24,027 bases of DNA from a virus. Position 1 is the first letter of the stretch; each line of letters opens with the position of its first letter. Positions 8,200 through 15,236 of this stretch are shown piece by piece. The notes below the pieces were generated by a model that was given only the letters and a program-made list of their open reading frames with translations, did not search any database and was not told the origin of the DNA. Location of the stretch: IMG/VR virus record IMGVR_UViG_3300049617_000450, positions 1-24,027 of that record; one strand, written 5' to 3'. A program made the translations under genes and the position numbers.

Positions 8200-9414
8200 G
8201 TGGCGAACTCCATTCTCACGCTGGGCATGATCACCCGGCAGGCCCTCAGGCTGTGGAAGAACTCCAACGCCTTCATCCAGAACGTCAACCGCCAGTACGA
8301 CGCCGACTATGCGGTGTCGGGGGCCAAGATCGGCTCCAACCTGAAGATCCGCCTGCCCAACGACTTCGTGGTGGCGACCGGCGCGGCGCTGTCGGCACAG
8401 GACACGGCCGAACAGTCGACGACCCTGGTGGTCTCGACCCAGAAGCACGTGGACGTATCATTCAACTCGGTGGACCGCACCCTGTCCCTGGACGACTATT
8501 CCGAGCGCATCCTTGCGCCCATGGTCAACAACCTCGCCGGCGCCGTGGCGGCGGACGTGATGTCGGGCATCGAGGGCGGGGTCTGCAACTACGTCGCCAA
8601 TACGGGCTCCGGCGGGTCGGTCGCTTCGCCGACCGCCTCCACCGTGCTGACCGCGGGCGCGACCCTGACCAACAACTCCGCGCCCGTGGGGCGGCGCAAG
8701 CTGGTCGCCGACCCGGTGACCATGGCGCGCACGGTCAACACCCTGTCGGGTCTGTTCAACCCCGCCAAGGCCATCTCGCGCCAATACGAGAGCGGCCAGA
8801 TCTATGACGCCCTGAACTTCGCCTGGTTCGAGGACCAGACGACGATCAAACACACCACCGGCAGCTTCTCGGCCGGCACGGTCAACGGCGCAGGCCAGAC
8901 CGGCCTGAACCTGGCGGTCAATCCGATCACGGGAACCTTCAACAAGGGCGACATCATCACCATCGCCGGCGTCAACCAGGTCAACCGCATCACCAAGGTG
9001 TCGCTACAGACGCCGCGCCAGTTCGTGGTGACGGCGGCGGTTCCCAGCGGCTCGACCTCGATTCCGATCTATCCGGCCATCGTCCCGCCGCTGAACGGCG
9101 CGCCGGTGCAGTACCAGACGACGGACTCCTCGCCGGCCAACGGCGCGGTGATCGCCCTGGCCCACAACGCCTCGGAGACGCACCGCCGCAACATCGCCTA
9201 TGCGCCGGAGTCGGTGGCCCTGGTGACGGCCGATCTCTACACCCCGTCCAAGGGCGTGGAGGAGGCGGCGCGGGCGGTGTTCGACAATGTCTCCATGCGG
9301 ATGCTGACCCAGTACGTGATCGGCACGGACCAGCTCGCGACTCGCCTGGACGTGCTCTACGGCTATGCCTGGCTCAGGCCGGAGTGGGCGGTGGTGATCG
9401 GGGACATGGTGTAG
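8200..9414 (+). CDS. P22-type major coat (capsid) protein
   Basis: A 404-residue protein of the P22 gp5 coat family (430 residues in P22), which builds the icosahedral head with an HK97-like fold. Characteristic segments are an opening with MITRQALRLWKNSNAF, then GSNLKIRLPNDF, then DVSFNSVDRTLSLDDYSERI followed by LAPMVNNLAGAVAADVM, and a late PESVALVTADLYTP. The start is GTG at 8200 with AAAGGA at about 8186-8191; the next in-frame ATG would remove the conserved N-terminus. Several Gly/Ser/Thr-rich turns (NYVANTGSGGSVASPTAS) fit surface loops. The gene is flanked by the scaffold and a stem-loop, as expected for a highly expressed coat gene. Confidence 0.93.
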   Translation: MANSILTLGMITRQALRLWKNSNAFIQNVNRQYDADYAVSGAKIGSNLKIRLPNDFVVATGAALSAQDTAEQSTTLVVSTQKHVDVSFNSVDRTLSLDDYSERILAPMVNNLAGAVAADVMSGIEGGVCNYVANTGSGGSVASPTASTVLTAGATLTNNSAPVGRRKLVADPVTMARTVNTLSGLFNPAKAISRQYESGQIYDALNFAWFEDQTTIKHTTGSFSAGTVNGAGQTGLNLAVNPITGTFNKGDIITIAGVNQVNRITKVSLQTPRQFVVTAAVPSGSTSIPIYPAIVPPLNGAPVQYQTTDSSPANGAVIALAHNASETHRRNIAYAPESVALVTADLYTPSKGVEEAARAVFDNVSMRMLTQYVIGTDQLATRLDVLYGYAWLRPEWAVVIGDMV

Positions 9415-9424
9415 GGCGGGCCCT

Positions 9425-9453
9425 TGCGGAGCTTAGAGGGGTTAATCTCCGCA
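9425..9453 (+). terminator. Stem-loop after coat gene
   Basis: TGCGGAG at 9425-9431 pairs with CTCCGCA at 9447-9453 across a 15-base loop, ten bases after the coat stop codon. No T-run follows, so this may be an mRNA-stability or attenuation hairpin rather than a full intrinsic terminator. Confidence 0.35.
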
Positions 9454-9562
9454 GATCATGCGGTGAATGTCGCCTTGCTTCGCCGCCACGCTCCCGACGT
9501 GAACTCTTATGAGTCGCCGGGACCCTTGCGTTCCTACGCGTTCCCATCCTTAGGAGAGTTCC

Positions 9563-9796
9563 ATGACCAAGACCCACACGGTCTATGACGCCATGCCGTT
9601 CGCGGATTACACGTTCCAAGAATATCCCAAGCACCTCTATCCGGACGGCCCGATGGGTCCCTATGTCGTCGTGAACGACGAGGACGAGGAGCTCGCGGCC
9701 CTGGCCGAGGCTGAAAGCCCCGCAGCGCGGGAAGGGCGGACCAAGCGGGCCAAGGCGTCGATCCAGGCCATTGCCTCCGACAACGACGAGGGGTGA
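9563..9796 (+). CDS. Small acidic protein between coat and tail accessory factor, unknown
   Basis: A 77-residue protein starting MTKTHTVYDAMPFADYTF, with AGGAGA just upstream. It is acidic in the middle (VVVNDEDEELAALAEAES) and basic afterwards (REGRTKRAKASIQA). It lies two bases outside the translation start region of the gp4-like gene and is likely co-translated with it. No domain is recognised. Small proteins in this place in phages are sometimes head-completion or decoration components, but nothing in the sequence proves that. Confidence 0.7.
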   Translation: MTKTHTVYDAMPFADYTFQEYPKHLYPDGPMGPYVVVNDEDEELAALAEAESPAAREGRTKRAKASIQAIASDNDEG

Positions 9797-9800
9797 GGTC

Positions 9801-10526
9801 ATGACCACGGCCGCCGACCTCATCGCCCAGGCGCTCAAGATCGCGGGCGTCATCGGCGTAGGCCAGGCCGCCGCCGCCGAGGACACCAACGACGCCCTGC
9901 TGCACCTGAACCAGATGATCAGCCAGTGGAACCGCAAGCGATGGCTGGTCTACCATCTGATCGACGCGGCTCTGACGTCCACCGGCGCCCAGTCCTACGC
10001 GGTGGGGACGGGGGGTGATTTCAACATTCCCAGGCCCGATCGGCTGGAGGCGGCCTATTTCCGCCAGCTGGTCAATGACGCGCCCAATCTGGTGGACTAC
10101 CCGCTGACGATCCTGGCCTCGCGCGAGGACTATAGCCGCATCCGGCTGAAGACCCTGAGCACCTGGCCGGAGACGATCTTCTACGACGCGGCCTATCCGA
10201 TGGGTCTGGTCTATCCCCATCCGGTGCCGATGGCCGGGCTGTTCGAGCTGCATCTGGTGACCAAGGACACTCTGGGCCAGTTCGCCACGCCGGCGACGGC
10301 GGTCAGCCTGCCGCCGGAATATCTGGCGGCGCTGTTGTGGAACCTGGCGGTGCGGCTGCGCTCGGCCTACCAGATGCCGCCCGACGCGGTGGCGGTGGCG
10401 GTGGCCAAGGACGCCCTGGCCGTCATCCGCAACGCCAACACCCAGATCCCGCGGTTGCGGATGCCATCGACCGTGGTTACGGGCGCGCCCTACAACATCT
10501 TCAGCGACGGGGGGACGACGGGGTGA
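9801..10526 (+). CDS. P22 gp4-like tail accessory factor (head-completion protein)
   Basis: A 241-residue protein of the P22 gp4-like packaged-DNA stabilisation family, which binds below the portal and closes the filled head. The hallmark is the helical N-terminus TAADLIAQALKIAGVIGVGQ followed by DTNDALLHLNQMISQWNRKR (residues 3-50). Further typical elements are YAVGTGGDFNIPRPDRLEAA and a C-terminal helix with YLAALLWNLAVRLRSAY. It is longer than P22 gp4 (166 residues). ATG 9801 is preceded by GGGTGAGG; an in-frame upstream ATG at 9771 lies inside the preceding gene and is less likely. It comes directly before the region where the tail hub gene follows, interrupted here by an antisense gene. 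Confidence 0.88.
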   Translation: MTTAADLIAQALKIAGVIGVGQAAAAEDTNDALLHLNQMISQWNRKRWLVYHLIDAALTSTGAQSYAVGTGGDFNIPRPDRLEAAYFRQLVNDAPNLVDYPLTILASREDYSRIRLKTLSTWPETIFYDAAYPMGLVYPHPVPMAGLFELHLVTKDTLGQFATPATAVSLPPEYLAALLWNLAVRLRSAYQMPPDAVAVAVAKDALAVIRNANTQIPRLRMPSTVVTGAPYNIFSDGGTTG

Positions 10527-10575
10527 GGGCCTTATAGATTAAAGCGTTCCGCCTGATCCCAAAGGAACACAGACC

Positions 10576-11040
10576 CTAATGTCCACTCGCAAGGAACGTC
10601 TCACAGGCCTTGCGGAGATAAGCGTCTTCAAGCTCAGGCGTGTTCTCCATGATTTCCAGTACCGTCTTGGCAAGCCCGGTCGTCGTGCGATGTAGATCAG
10701 CCTTGTTGGCCCAGGCGTCTGGTGAAATGCGCATCAGGGCGACCAGCATGTCGCCCGGATAGAAGTCACCCGAGCGAAGGGGATTCTCGCTGAGGCGTTC
10801 AATCGCCAGCAATGTCAGAAAGTCCAGGCCGATCTGCTGGCTGAGACCCAACCGCAGCTCCTCGTCAGTCAATCGGTTGAGCGGCTTCTTGCGCAGGGCA
10901 TGGGACGTCGTGACCACATATGAGTCGTAGGTGGGTTCGCCCCAACTTACGCCCTCGAGCTCTTCGAGACTGCTGTAGGGGTCGTATCGCACGCGACGCG
11001 GGCGGATCGTTCGGGGCGGTCTCTTCACCATCGGAGGCAT
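10576..11040 (-). CDS. Contact-dependent inhibition immunity-like protein (CdiI_2 type)
   Basis: A 154-residue protein and the only convincing minus-strand gene in the window. Its sequence fits the CDI immunity family I recall as CdiI_2. Matching segments are SLEELEGVSWGEP (24-36), a LRKKPL box (49-54), DEELRLGLSQQIGLDFL (59-75), LAIERLSENPL (78-88) and GDFYPGD (91-97). Such proteins bind and neutralise the C-terminal toxin domain of a CdiA-type effector in the cytoplasm. No cognate CDI toxin gene is next to it. It sits antisense between the gp4-like and gp10-like tail genes, so it is an inserted cargo (moron) gene with its own transcription. Its base composition is visibly less GC-rich than its neighbours. 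An alternative start is the ATG at 11031. The family call is from memory of motifs. Confidence 0.8.
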   Translation of the reverse strand: MPPMVKRPPRTIRPRRVRYDPYSSLEELEGVSWGEPTYDSYVVTTSHALRKKPLNRLTDEELRLGLSQQIGLDFLTLLAIERLSENPLRSGDFYPGDMLVALMRISPDAWANKADLHRTTTGLAKTVLEIMENTPELEDAYLRKACETFLASGH

Positions 11041-11150
11041 TCGCTTCGCACGGGCTTGAGCCTGGCGGTCGCGGCCGCCGTGGCAAGCGACCGGGCGGCG
11101 ACGCCGAGGGTTGCGGATTCAGAAATCTCGTTCTCAAGGAACAGCCGCCC

Positions 11151-12698
11151 ATGCGCGTCGCCCTCACCGCCGGCGCCTATCAGGCGCGCAGCCTGTCGGC
11201 CGAGGCCCAGCGCTGCATCAACCTCTATCCGGAACGTAACCCGCCCGACGCGCCGTTTCCGTTCAGCTACTATCCCACGCCGGGCCTGACGCTGCTGGCC
11301 AGTCCGACGCCGGGGGCGGGGCGGGGGCTCTATGTGGCGTCGAGCGGGGATCTCTACGCGGTCGTGGGGTCGAGCCTCTACTATGTCGATCCGACTTTCG
11401 CCCATAACCTGCTGGGGACGCTGACCTATTCGGAGGCGCTGCCGGTCACGCCGGTGTCCATGGCCGACAATGGGGTGGTCCTGGTGCTCGTGGACGGCAG
11501 TCCGGCGGGCTATAGCGTGACCCTGTCGGGGCGAAGCTGGAACGGCGCGATCTCGGATCCGGCCTTCTACGGCGCAGACCGGGTGGACTTCGTCGACACC
11601 TATTTCCTGTTCAACCGGCCGGGCACGGCGCAGTTCTATGTCTCGCCCTCGACCTGGGCGCCGGGCGTGGCGTTCAATCCCCTCTGGATCGCGGCCAAGA
11701 CCGGCGCGGCCGATCCGCTGCAGGGGGTGATATGTCAGCATCTGGAGCCCTGGCTGATCGGGACGCTCTCGTCCGAGGTCTGGATCGACTCCGGCGCCGC
11801 GGACTTTCCATTTCAACGGATGCCGGGCGTTTTCGTCGAGCATGGGGCGGTCGCGAAATACTCGATCGCCAAGCAGGATCTGTCGATCTACTGGCTGGCC
11901 CAGGATCGGCAGGGCCAGGCCCTTGTGGTGGAGGCCGCGCAGTATCAGGCCAAGCGCATCTCCAACCATGCCCTGGAGGCGCGCCTTTCGACCTATGGGA
12001 CGATCTCGGACGCGATCGGCTTCACCTACCAGCAGCAGGGCCATGTCTTCTATGTGCTGAGCTTTCCGAGCGCCGATGAGACCTGGGTCTATGACGCGGC
12101 GACGGGGCTCTGGCATCAGAGGGCATGGCTGGACGGCACGGGCGCTCTGCACCGCCATCGCGCGGGCTCCTGCGCCCAGGCCTATGGCCGGACGGTATGC
12201 CAGGACTGGCAAACGGGCGCCCTCTATGCGCTCGACCCACAGGCTTTCACGGACGCGGGCGCGGCGATCCCGCGCATCCAGAGCTTTCCGCATCTGCGCG
12301 AGGACGCCCGGCGGGTGAGCTACGGGTCGTTCATCGCGGACATGGAGACGGGGACGACGCCCTCGCTCGGCCAGGCGCCGAACCCGTCCGTGGCGTTTCA
12401 GTTCGAGGACGCGGACGGATCGACAGTGGGGTTCACCTCGCCGTCAGGGGCGCCGTTCAGCTTCTTCGGCGGCTCGCCGCTCGAGCCACAGGTGTCCTTG
12501 CGGTGGAGCGACGACGGCGGTCTGAGCTGGGGCCAGCCGGTGATGCGGGGGCTCGGGGCCGCGGGCGACACCCTGCGCACGCCGACCTGGCGGCGCACCG
12601 GAATGGCGCGGCGGCGGGTGTTCGAGCTGAGCTGGTCGTTTCCTTACGAGACGGTGCTGAACGGCGCCTATGTCGATGCGGCGCCCGCGGGAAGCTGA
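11151..12698 (+). CDS. P22 gp10-like tail hub / packaged-DNA stabilisation protein
   Basis: A 515-residue protein matching the P22 gp10-like group (472 residues in P22), which forms the hub between the gp4 ring, needle and tailspikes. The N-terminus is typical: VALTAGAYQARSLSAEAQRC then INLYPERNPPDAP, then YYPTPGLTLLASP and RGLYVASSGDLYAVVG. The rest is a repetitive beta-rich propeller-like body (for example PEWLIG-type blade turns such as EPWLIGTLSSEVWIDSG and VFYVLSFPSADETWVYDA). ATG 11151 follows AAGGA at 11136-11140. The frame continues open far upstream, but that stretch is antisense to the CdiI-like gene and is not counted. Confidence 0.87.
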   Translation: MRVALTAGAYQARSLSAEAQRCINLYPERNPPDAPFPFSYYPTPGLTLLASPTPGAGRGLYVASSGDLYAVVGSSLYYVDPTFAHNLLGTLTYSEALPVTPVSMADNGVVLVLVDGSPAGYSVTLSGRSWNGAISDPAFYGADRVDFVDTYFLFNRPGTAQFYVSPSTWAPGVAFNPLWIAAKTGAADPLQGVICQHLEPWLIGTLSSEVWIDSGAADFPFQRMPGVFVEHGAVAKYSIAKQDLSIYWLAQDRQGQALVVEAAQYQAKRISNHALEARLSTYGTISDAIGFTYQQQGHVFYVLSFPSADETWVYDAATGLWHQRAWLDGTGALHRHRAGSCAQAYGRTVCQDWQTGALYALDPQAFTDAGAAIPRIQSFPHLREDARRVSYGSFIADMETGTTPSLGQAPNPSVAFQFEDADGSTVGFTSPSGAPFSFFGGSPLEPQVSLRWSDDGGLSWGQPVMRGLGAAGDTLRTPTWRRTGMARRRVFELSWSFPYETVLNGAYVDAAPAGS

Positions 12699-12719
12699 GA
12701 CGTCTGACGGGAGGCTGAT

Positions 12720-13409
12720 ATGGCGGCCCAGGGTTTCCCCAACCTCACGGCGCCCCTGACCGATCCTGGGACGGGCGTGATTACAAGCGCCTGGCGGCAG
12801 TTCTTCACAAACCTGTGGAATCGGACCGGAGGGTCCAGCGGCGCCGGCGGCGTGGGCTATGTCACGGGCGACCTGAAGCCTTGGCCCGGGGCTGTGCTGC
12901 CGACCTCTGGCTGGCTCATCGCCGACGGCTCGGCCGTCAGCCGGACCAACTACGCAACCCTGTTCGGTGTCCTGGGGACGGTCTGGGGCGACGGTGATGG
13001 CGCCAGCACCTTCAACCTGCCGGACCTCAGGGGGAGAACCCTCGTCGGCGCCGGCGCGGGGCCTGGGCTTACCGCGCGGACCTTGGGTCAGAGCGGCGGC
13101 GCCGAAGGGGCGGTTATCGGCTCGGCGAACCTGCCGGCCCACACCCACCCCATCGCCGACCCTGGACATGCCCACACGATCAGCGATCCGGGCCACAGTC
13201 ACACCGCCTCGGTGGCGGCTTCAACTGTCACTGGCGGGACAGGGGCAGGGGGCGCCGCGTCCGGCTCGACGGGATCGGCCGTGACCGGGATCACCGGAAC
13301 CCAGACCGCCTCGACGGGGATCACCGCCACCCTCGCCAATACCGGTGGCGGGACCGCCCTGCCGACCTTGCCGCCTTTCGCCGTCCTCAATTGGATCATC
13401 AAGACGTGA
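12720..13409 (+). CDS. Tail fibre with phage collar domain and HxH metal motifs
   Basis: A 229-residue protein. After a short N-terminal adaptor, residues 51-112 form a phage tail-collar domain: GDLKPWPGAVLPTSGWLIAD, GSAVSRTNYATLFGVLGTVW and STFNLPDLRGRTLVGAG. Then come three HxH motifs: HTH at 141-143, HAH at 150-152 and HSH at 159-161. In trimeric phage fibre tips such motifs coordinate iron, so a metal-stabilised trimer is likely. The remainder is Gly/Thr/Ser-rich, ending FAVLNWIIKT, the common terminus of microcystin-dependent-protein-like collars. Its position after the hub gene matches the place of a needle or fibre gene in P22-like phages. The stop codon overlaps the next gene. Confidence 0.82.
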   Translation: MAAQGFPNLTAPLTDPGTGVITSAWRQFFTNLWNRTGGSSGAGGVGYVTGDLKPWPGAVLPTSGWLIADGSAVSRTNYATLFGVLGTVWGDGDGASTFNLPDLRGRTLVGAGAGPGLTARTLGQSGGAEGAVIGSANLPAHTHPIADPGHAHTISDPGHSHTASVAASTVTGGTGAGGAASGSTGSAVTGITGTQTASTGITATLANTGGGTALPTLPPFAVLNWIIKT

Positions 13410-13963
13410 GACATTTCCTGAAGATCGCCGAAGGCCTGGACGTCACGCCCGTTCTCCACGCCCTGGCGGCGCGGCCGGAGCTCTGGAACGTTCATACCCT
13501 GCGCACCCGATATCCGGCCTCGCCGCACGCCGAGTGCGACGACATCTGGGTGCGGTTCAACACGATCGACCCGGAACGGCCGGAAGAGGTGATCGATGCG
13601 CTGCGGACGCGGCCCTATCCGGCCTGGCAGGCGCTGGCGCCTTTGCGGCCGATCGTGCTCGACCTGATGCGTCGGGTCGAGGGCGCCGAGCTCGGGCGGG
13701 TGATCGTCTCGCGCCTGGCGCCCGGTCGCAGCATCGCGCCGCATGTGGACGAGGGCGCGCCGGCGCAGGTCTATCGGCGCTATCAGATCGCGCTGTCGAG
13801 CCAGCCGGGCTGCCTTTTTCGCATAGGCGACGAGGAGGTGGCGTTCCGCTCCGGCGAGGTCTGGTGGATCGACAATCGCGCGACCCACTCCGTCGTCAAC
13901 AATTCGGCCGACGATCGCATCGCGGTGGTCGTCGATATCCGCCTGGCGGACGACCCATGCTGA
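13406..13963 (+). CDS. Aspartyl/asparaginyl beta-hydroxylase-like 2-oxoglutarate/Fe(II) oxygenase
   Basis: A 185-residue protein of the cupin-fold 2OG-Fe(II) dioxygenase type. The iron ligands fit H113 and D115 in IAPHVDEG and H161 in RATHSVVNNS; R171 in ADDRIAVVVDIR is placed to bind 2-oxoglutarate. The body also carries the expected GCLFRIGDEEVAFRSGEVWW beta strands. The preferred start is GTG 13406, overlapping the fibre stop by four bases; an in-frame TTG at 13391 would lengthen it. It lies in a tail operon next to an acetyltransferase, so the substrate could be a tail protein or a host protein. Aspartyl/asparaginyl hydroxylation is known for the family; the substrate here is inference. 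Confidence 0.82.
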   Translation: MRHFLKIAEGLDVTPVLHALAARPELWNVHTLRTRYPASPHAECDDIWVRFNTIDPERPEEVIDALRTRPYPAWQALAPLRPIVLDLMRRVEGAELGRVIVSRLAPGRSIAPHVDEGAPAQVYRRYQIALSSQPGCLFRIGDEEVAFRSGEVWWIDNRATHSVVNNSADDRIAVVVDIRLADDPC

Positions 13964-14412
13964 CCGCTCAGGTCGAGACGGTCGAAGGGGTGCTGGAGGA
14001 GATCAAGCCCCTGTTCGCGGACCATTGGGCGGACCTTGCGCTCGACAAGGACAAGGCGCCGCTCGATCCCCAATACGAGGTCTATCTGGCCCGGGAGGCG
14101 CGGGGCGAAACCCTCGTCGTCACGTTGCGGGAAGCGGGCGACGTTGTCGGGTATTTCGTAGGTTTCGTCGCGCCGGGACTGCACTATCGCCAGACCCTGA
14201 CCTTCATCATGGACATCTTCTGGGTCCGCAAGGACCACAGGAACCGGGCCGGCGGGCTGAAGATGATGCGCCGGCTGCTGTCGGAGCTGAAACGCCGGGG
14301 CGTGCAGCGCGCCTTCCTAGGCTCCAAGCTTCACCAGGACTCCGGGCGCCTGTTCCAGGCGTTCGGGTTCACGCCGGTGGAGACCTACTACACCCTCTGG
14401 ATCGGAGATTGA
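13957..14412 (+). CDS. GNAT-family N-acetyltransferase
   Basis: A 151-residue protein whose ATG lies seven bases inside the end of the hydroxylase gene. The fold pattern is that of a GNAT acetyl-CoA transferase: VGYFVGFVAPGLHYRQ (beta strands 3-4), then MDIFWVRKDHRNRAGGLKMM with the pyrophosphate-binding loop position (R-x2-RAGG variant) and its following helix RLLSELKRRG, and the C-terminal KLHQDSGRLFQAFGFTPVET. The loop departs slightly from the canonical Q/R-x2-G-x-G/A. Similar small GNATs are frequent in phage tail regions with no known substrate. Together with the upstream hydroxylase it forms a two-enzyme modification cassette. Confidence 0.82.
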   Translation: MLTAQVETVEGVLEEIKPLFADHWADLALDKDKAPLDPQYEVYLAREARGETLVVTLREAGDVVGYFVGFVAPGLHYRQTLTFIMDIFWVRKDHRNRAGGLKMMRRLLSELKRRGVQRAFLGSKLHQDSGRLFQAFGFTPVETYYTLWIGD

Positions 14413-14414
14413 CC

Positions 14415-15056
14415 ATGGTCGCAGCCGCCATCGTCGGAGGAGGCACGGCGCTCGGTGTGGGCGCACAGGTCTATGGTGCGAACGCCGCCGCCAATGCGCA
14501 GAAGAGCGCCGCCAACGCCGCCATCAATGAACAGCAGCAGATGTTCAATACGACCCAGGCTAATCTGGCGCCGTTCCGGACGACCGGTCAGGCCGCGGAG
14601 GCGACCCTCAGCAATCTGCTCACGGGTCCGTCCGCCTCCCAGACGGCGACGCTGGAGTCCTTGCCTGGATATCAGTTCGCGCTGGGACAGGGCCTTCAGA
14701 GCACCCAGAGCGCGGCCGCGGCGCGGGGCCTGGGAACATCGGGCGCGGCGCTGATGGGGGCGGCCAACTACGCGACGGGTCTCGCCAACCAGAGCTACGG
14801 AACCTATGCCGGCCTATTGCAGCAACAGGCCAATATGGGCGAGTCCGCCGCCGCCCAGACCGGAGCGTTCGGGACGCAAACGGCCAACGCCGTCAGCTCC
14901 GACCTGACCAGCATCGGCGCGGCGAACGCCGGCGCTGCGCTCGGCAGCGCCAATGCGCTGAATGCGCCCTTTGCAGGCTCTACGAACCTACTCTTGCAGA
15001 GCCTATTGGGCGTGAACAACTCTGGTGGCGGCGGCCTGTACGGCAAGCATAATTGA
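14415..15056 (+). CDS. DNA injection/ejection protein (virion internal)
   Basis: A 213-residue protein with a Gly/Ala-rich hydrophobic start, VAAAIVGGGTALGVGAQVYG, then a Gln/Asn/Ala-rich helical region (NEQQQMFNTTQANLAPFRTT), the PGYQFALGQGLQST motif and AARGLGTSGAALMGAANYAT. This pattern is typical of small phage injection proteins (in place of P22 gp7/gp20) that leave the virion with the DNA. GGAGA at 14404-14408 precedes ATG 14415, two bases after the acetyltransferase. The C-terminus is Gly-rich (NNSGGGGLYGKHN). It is followed by a hairpin and then by the large toxin-bearing protein. Confidence 0.8.
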   Translation: MVAAAIVGGGTALGVGAQVYGANAAANAQKSAANAAINEQQQMFNTTQANLAPFRTTGQAAEATLSNLLTGPSASQTATLESLPGYQFALGQGLQSTQSAAAARGLGTSGAALMGAANYATGLANQSYGTYAGLLQQQANMGESAAAQTGAFGTQTANAVSSDLTSIGAANAGAALGSANALNAPFAGSTNLLLQSLLGVNNSGGGGLYGKHN

Positions 15057-15065
15057 GACCCCTCA

Positions 15066-15082
15066 CGCCTCTGAGCGAGGCG
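15066..15082 (+). terminator. Putative stem-loop terminator after injection gene
   Basis: CGCCTC at 15066-15071 pairs with GAGGCG at 15077-15082 around a five-base loop, nine bases after the injection-protein stop. A pyrimidine-rich TTTCTTCT follows at about 15091-15098, though not directly. A second imperfect hairpin (AGCCCCGT...ACGGGCT) lies at 15110-15128. Together they may separate the tail operon from the toxin module. Confidence 0.35.
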
Positions 15083-15236
15083 CCCGCCGATTTCTTCTCG
15101 ATGATGGGTAGCCCCGTACTTACGGGCTGACCGCTCAGGCGCGCCCAGACTTTCCGCGCCTGGCCGCGACTCAAAACCCGATCTTCCAACCGCCGTCCCA
15201 TCCGGGGCGCGCGGCGATTCCTGTTGCGAGGACGCC

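Noticed and set aside
11025-12293. Long minus-strand open frame (422 codons)
   Set aside because: Antisense shadow of the gp10-like hub gene, with no recognisable domain.
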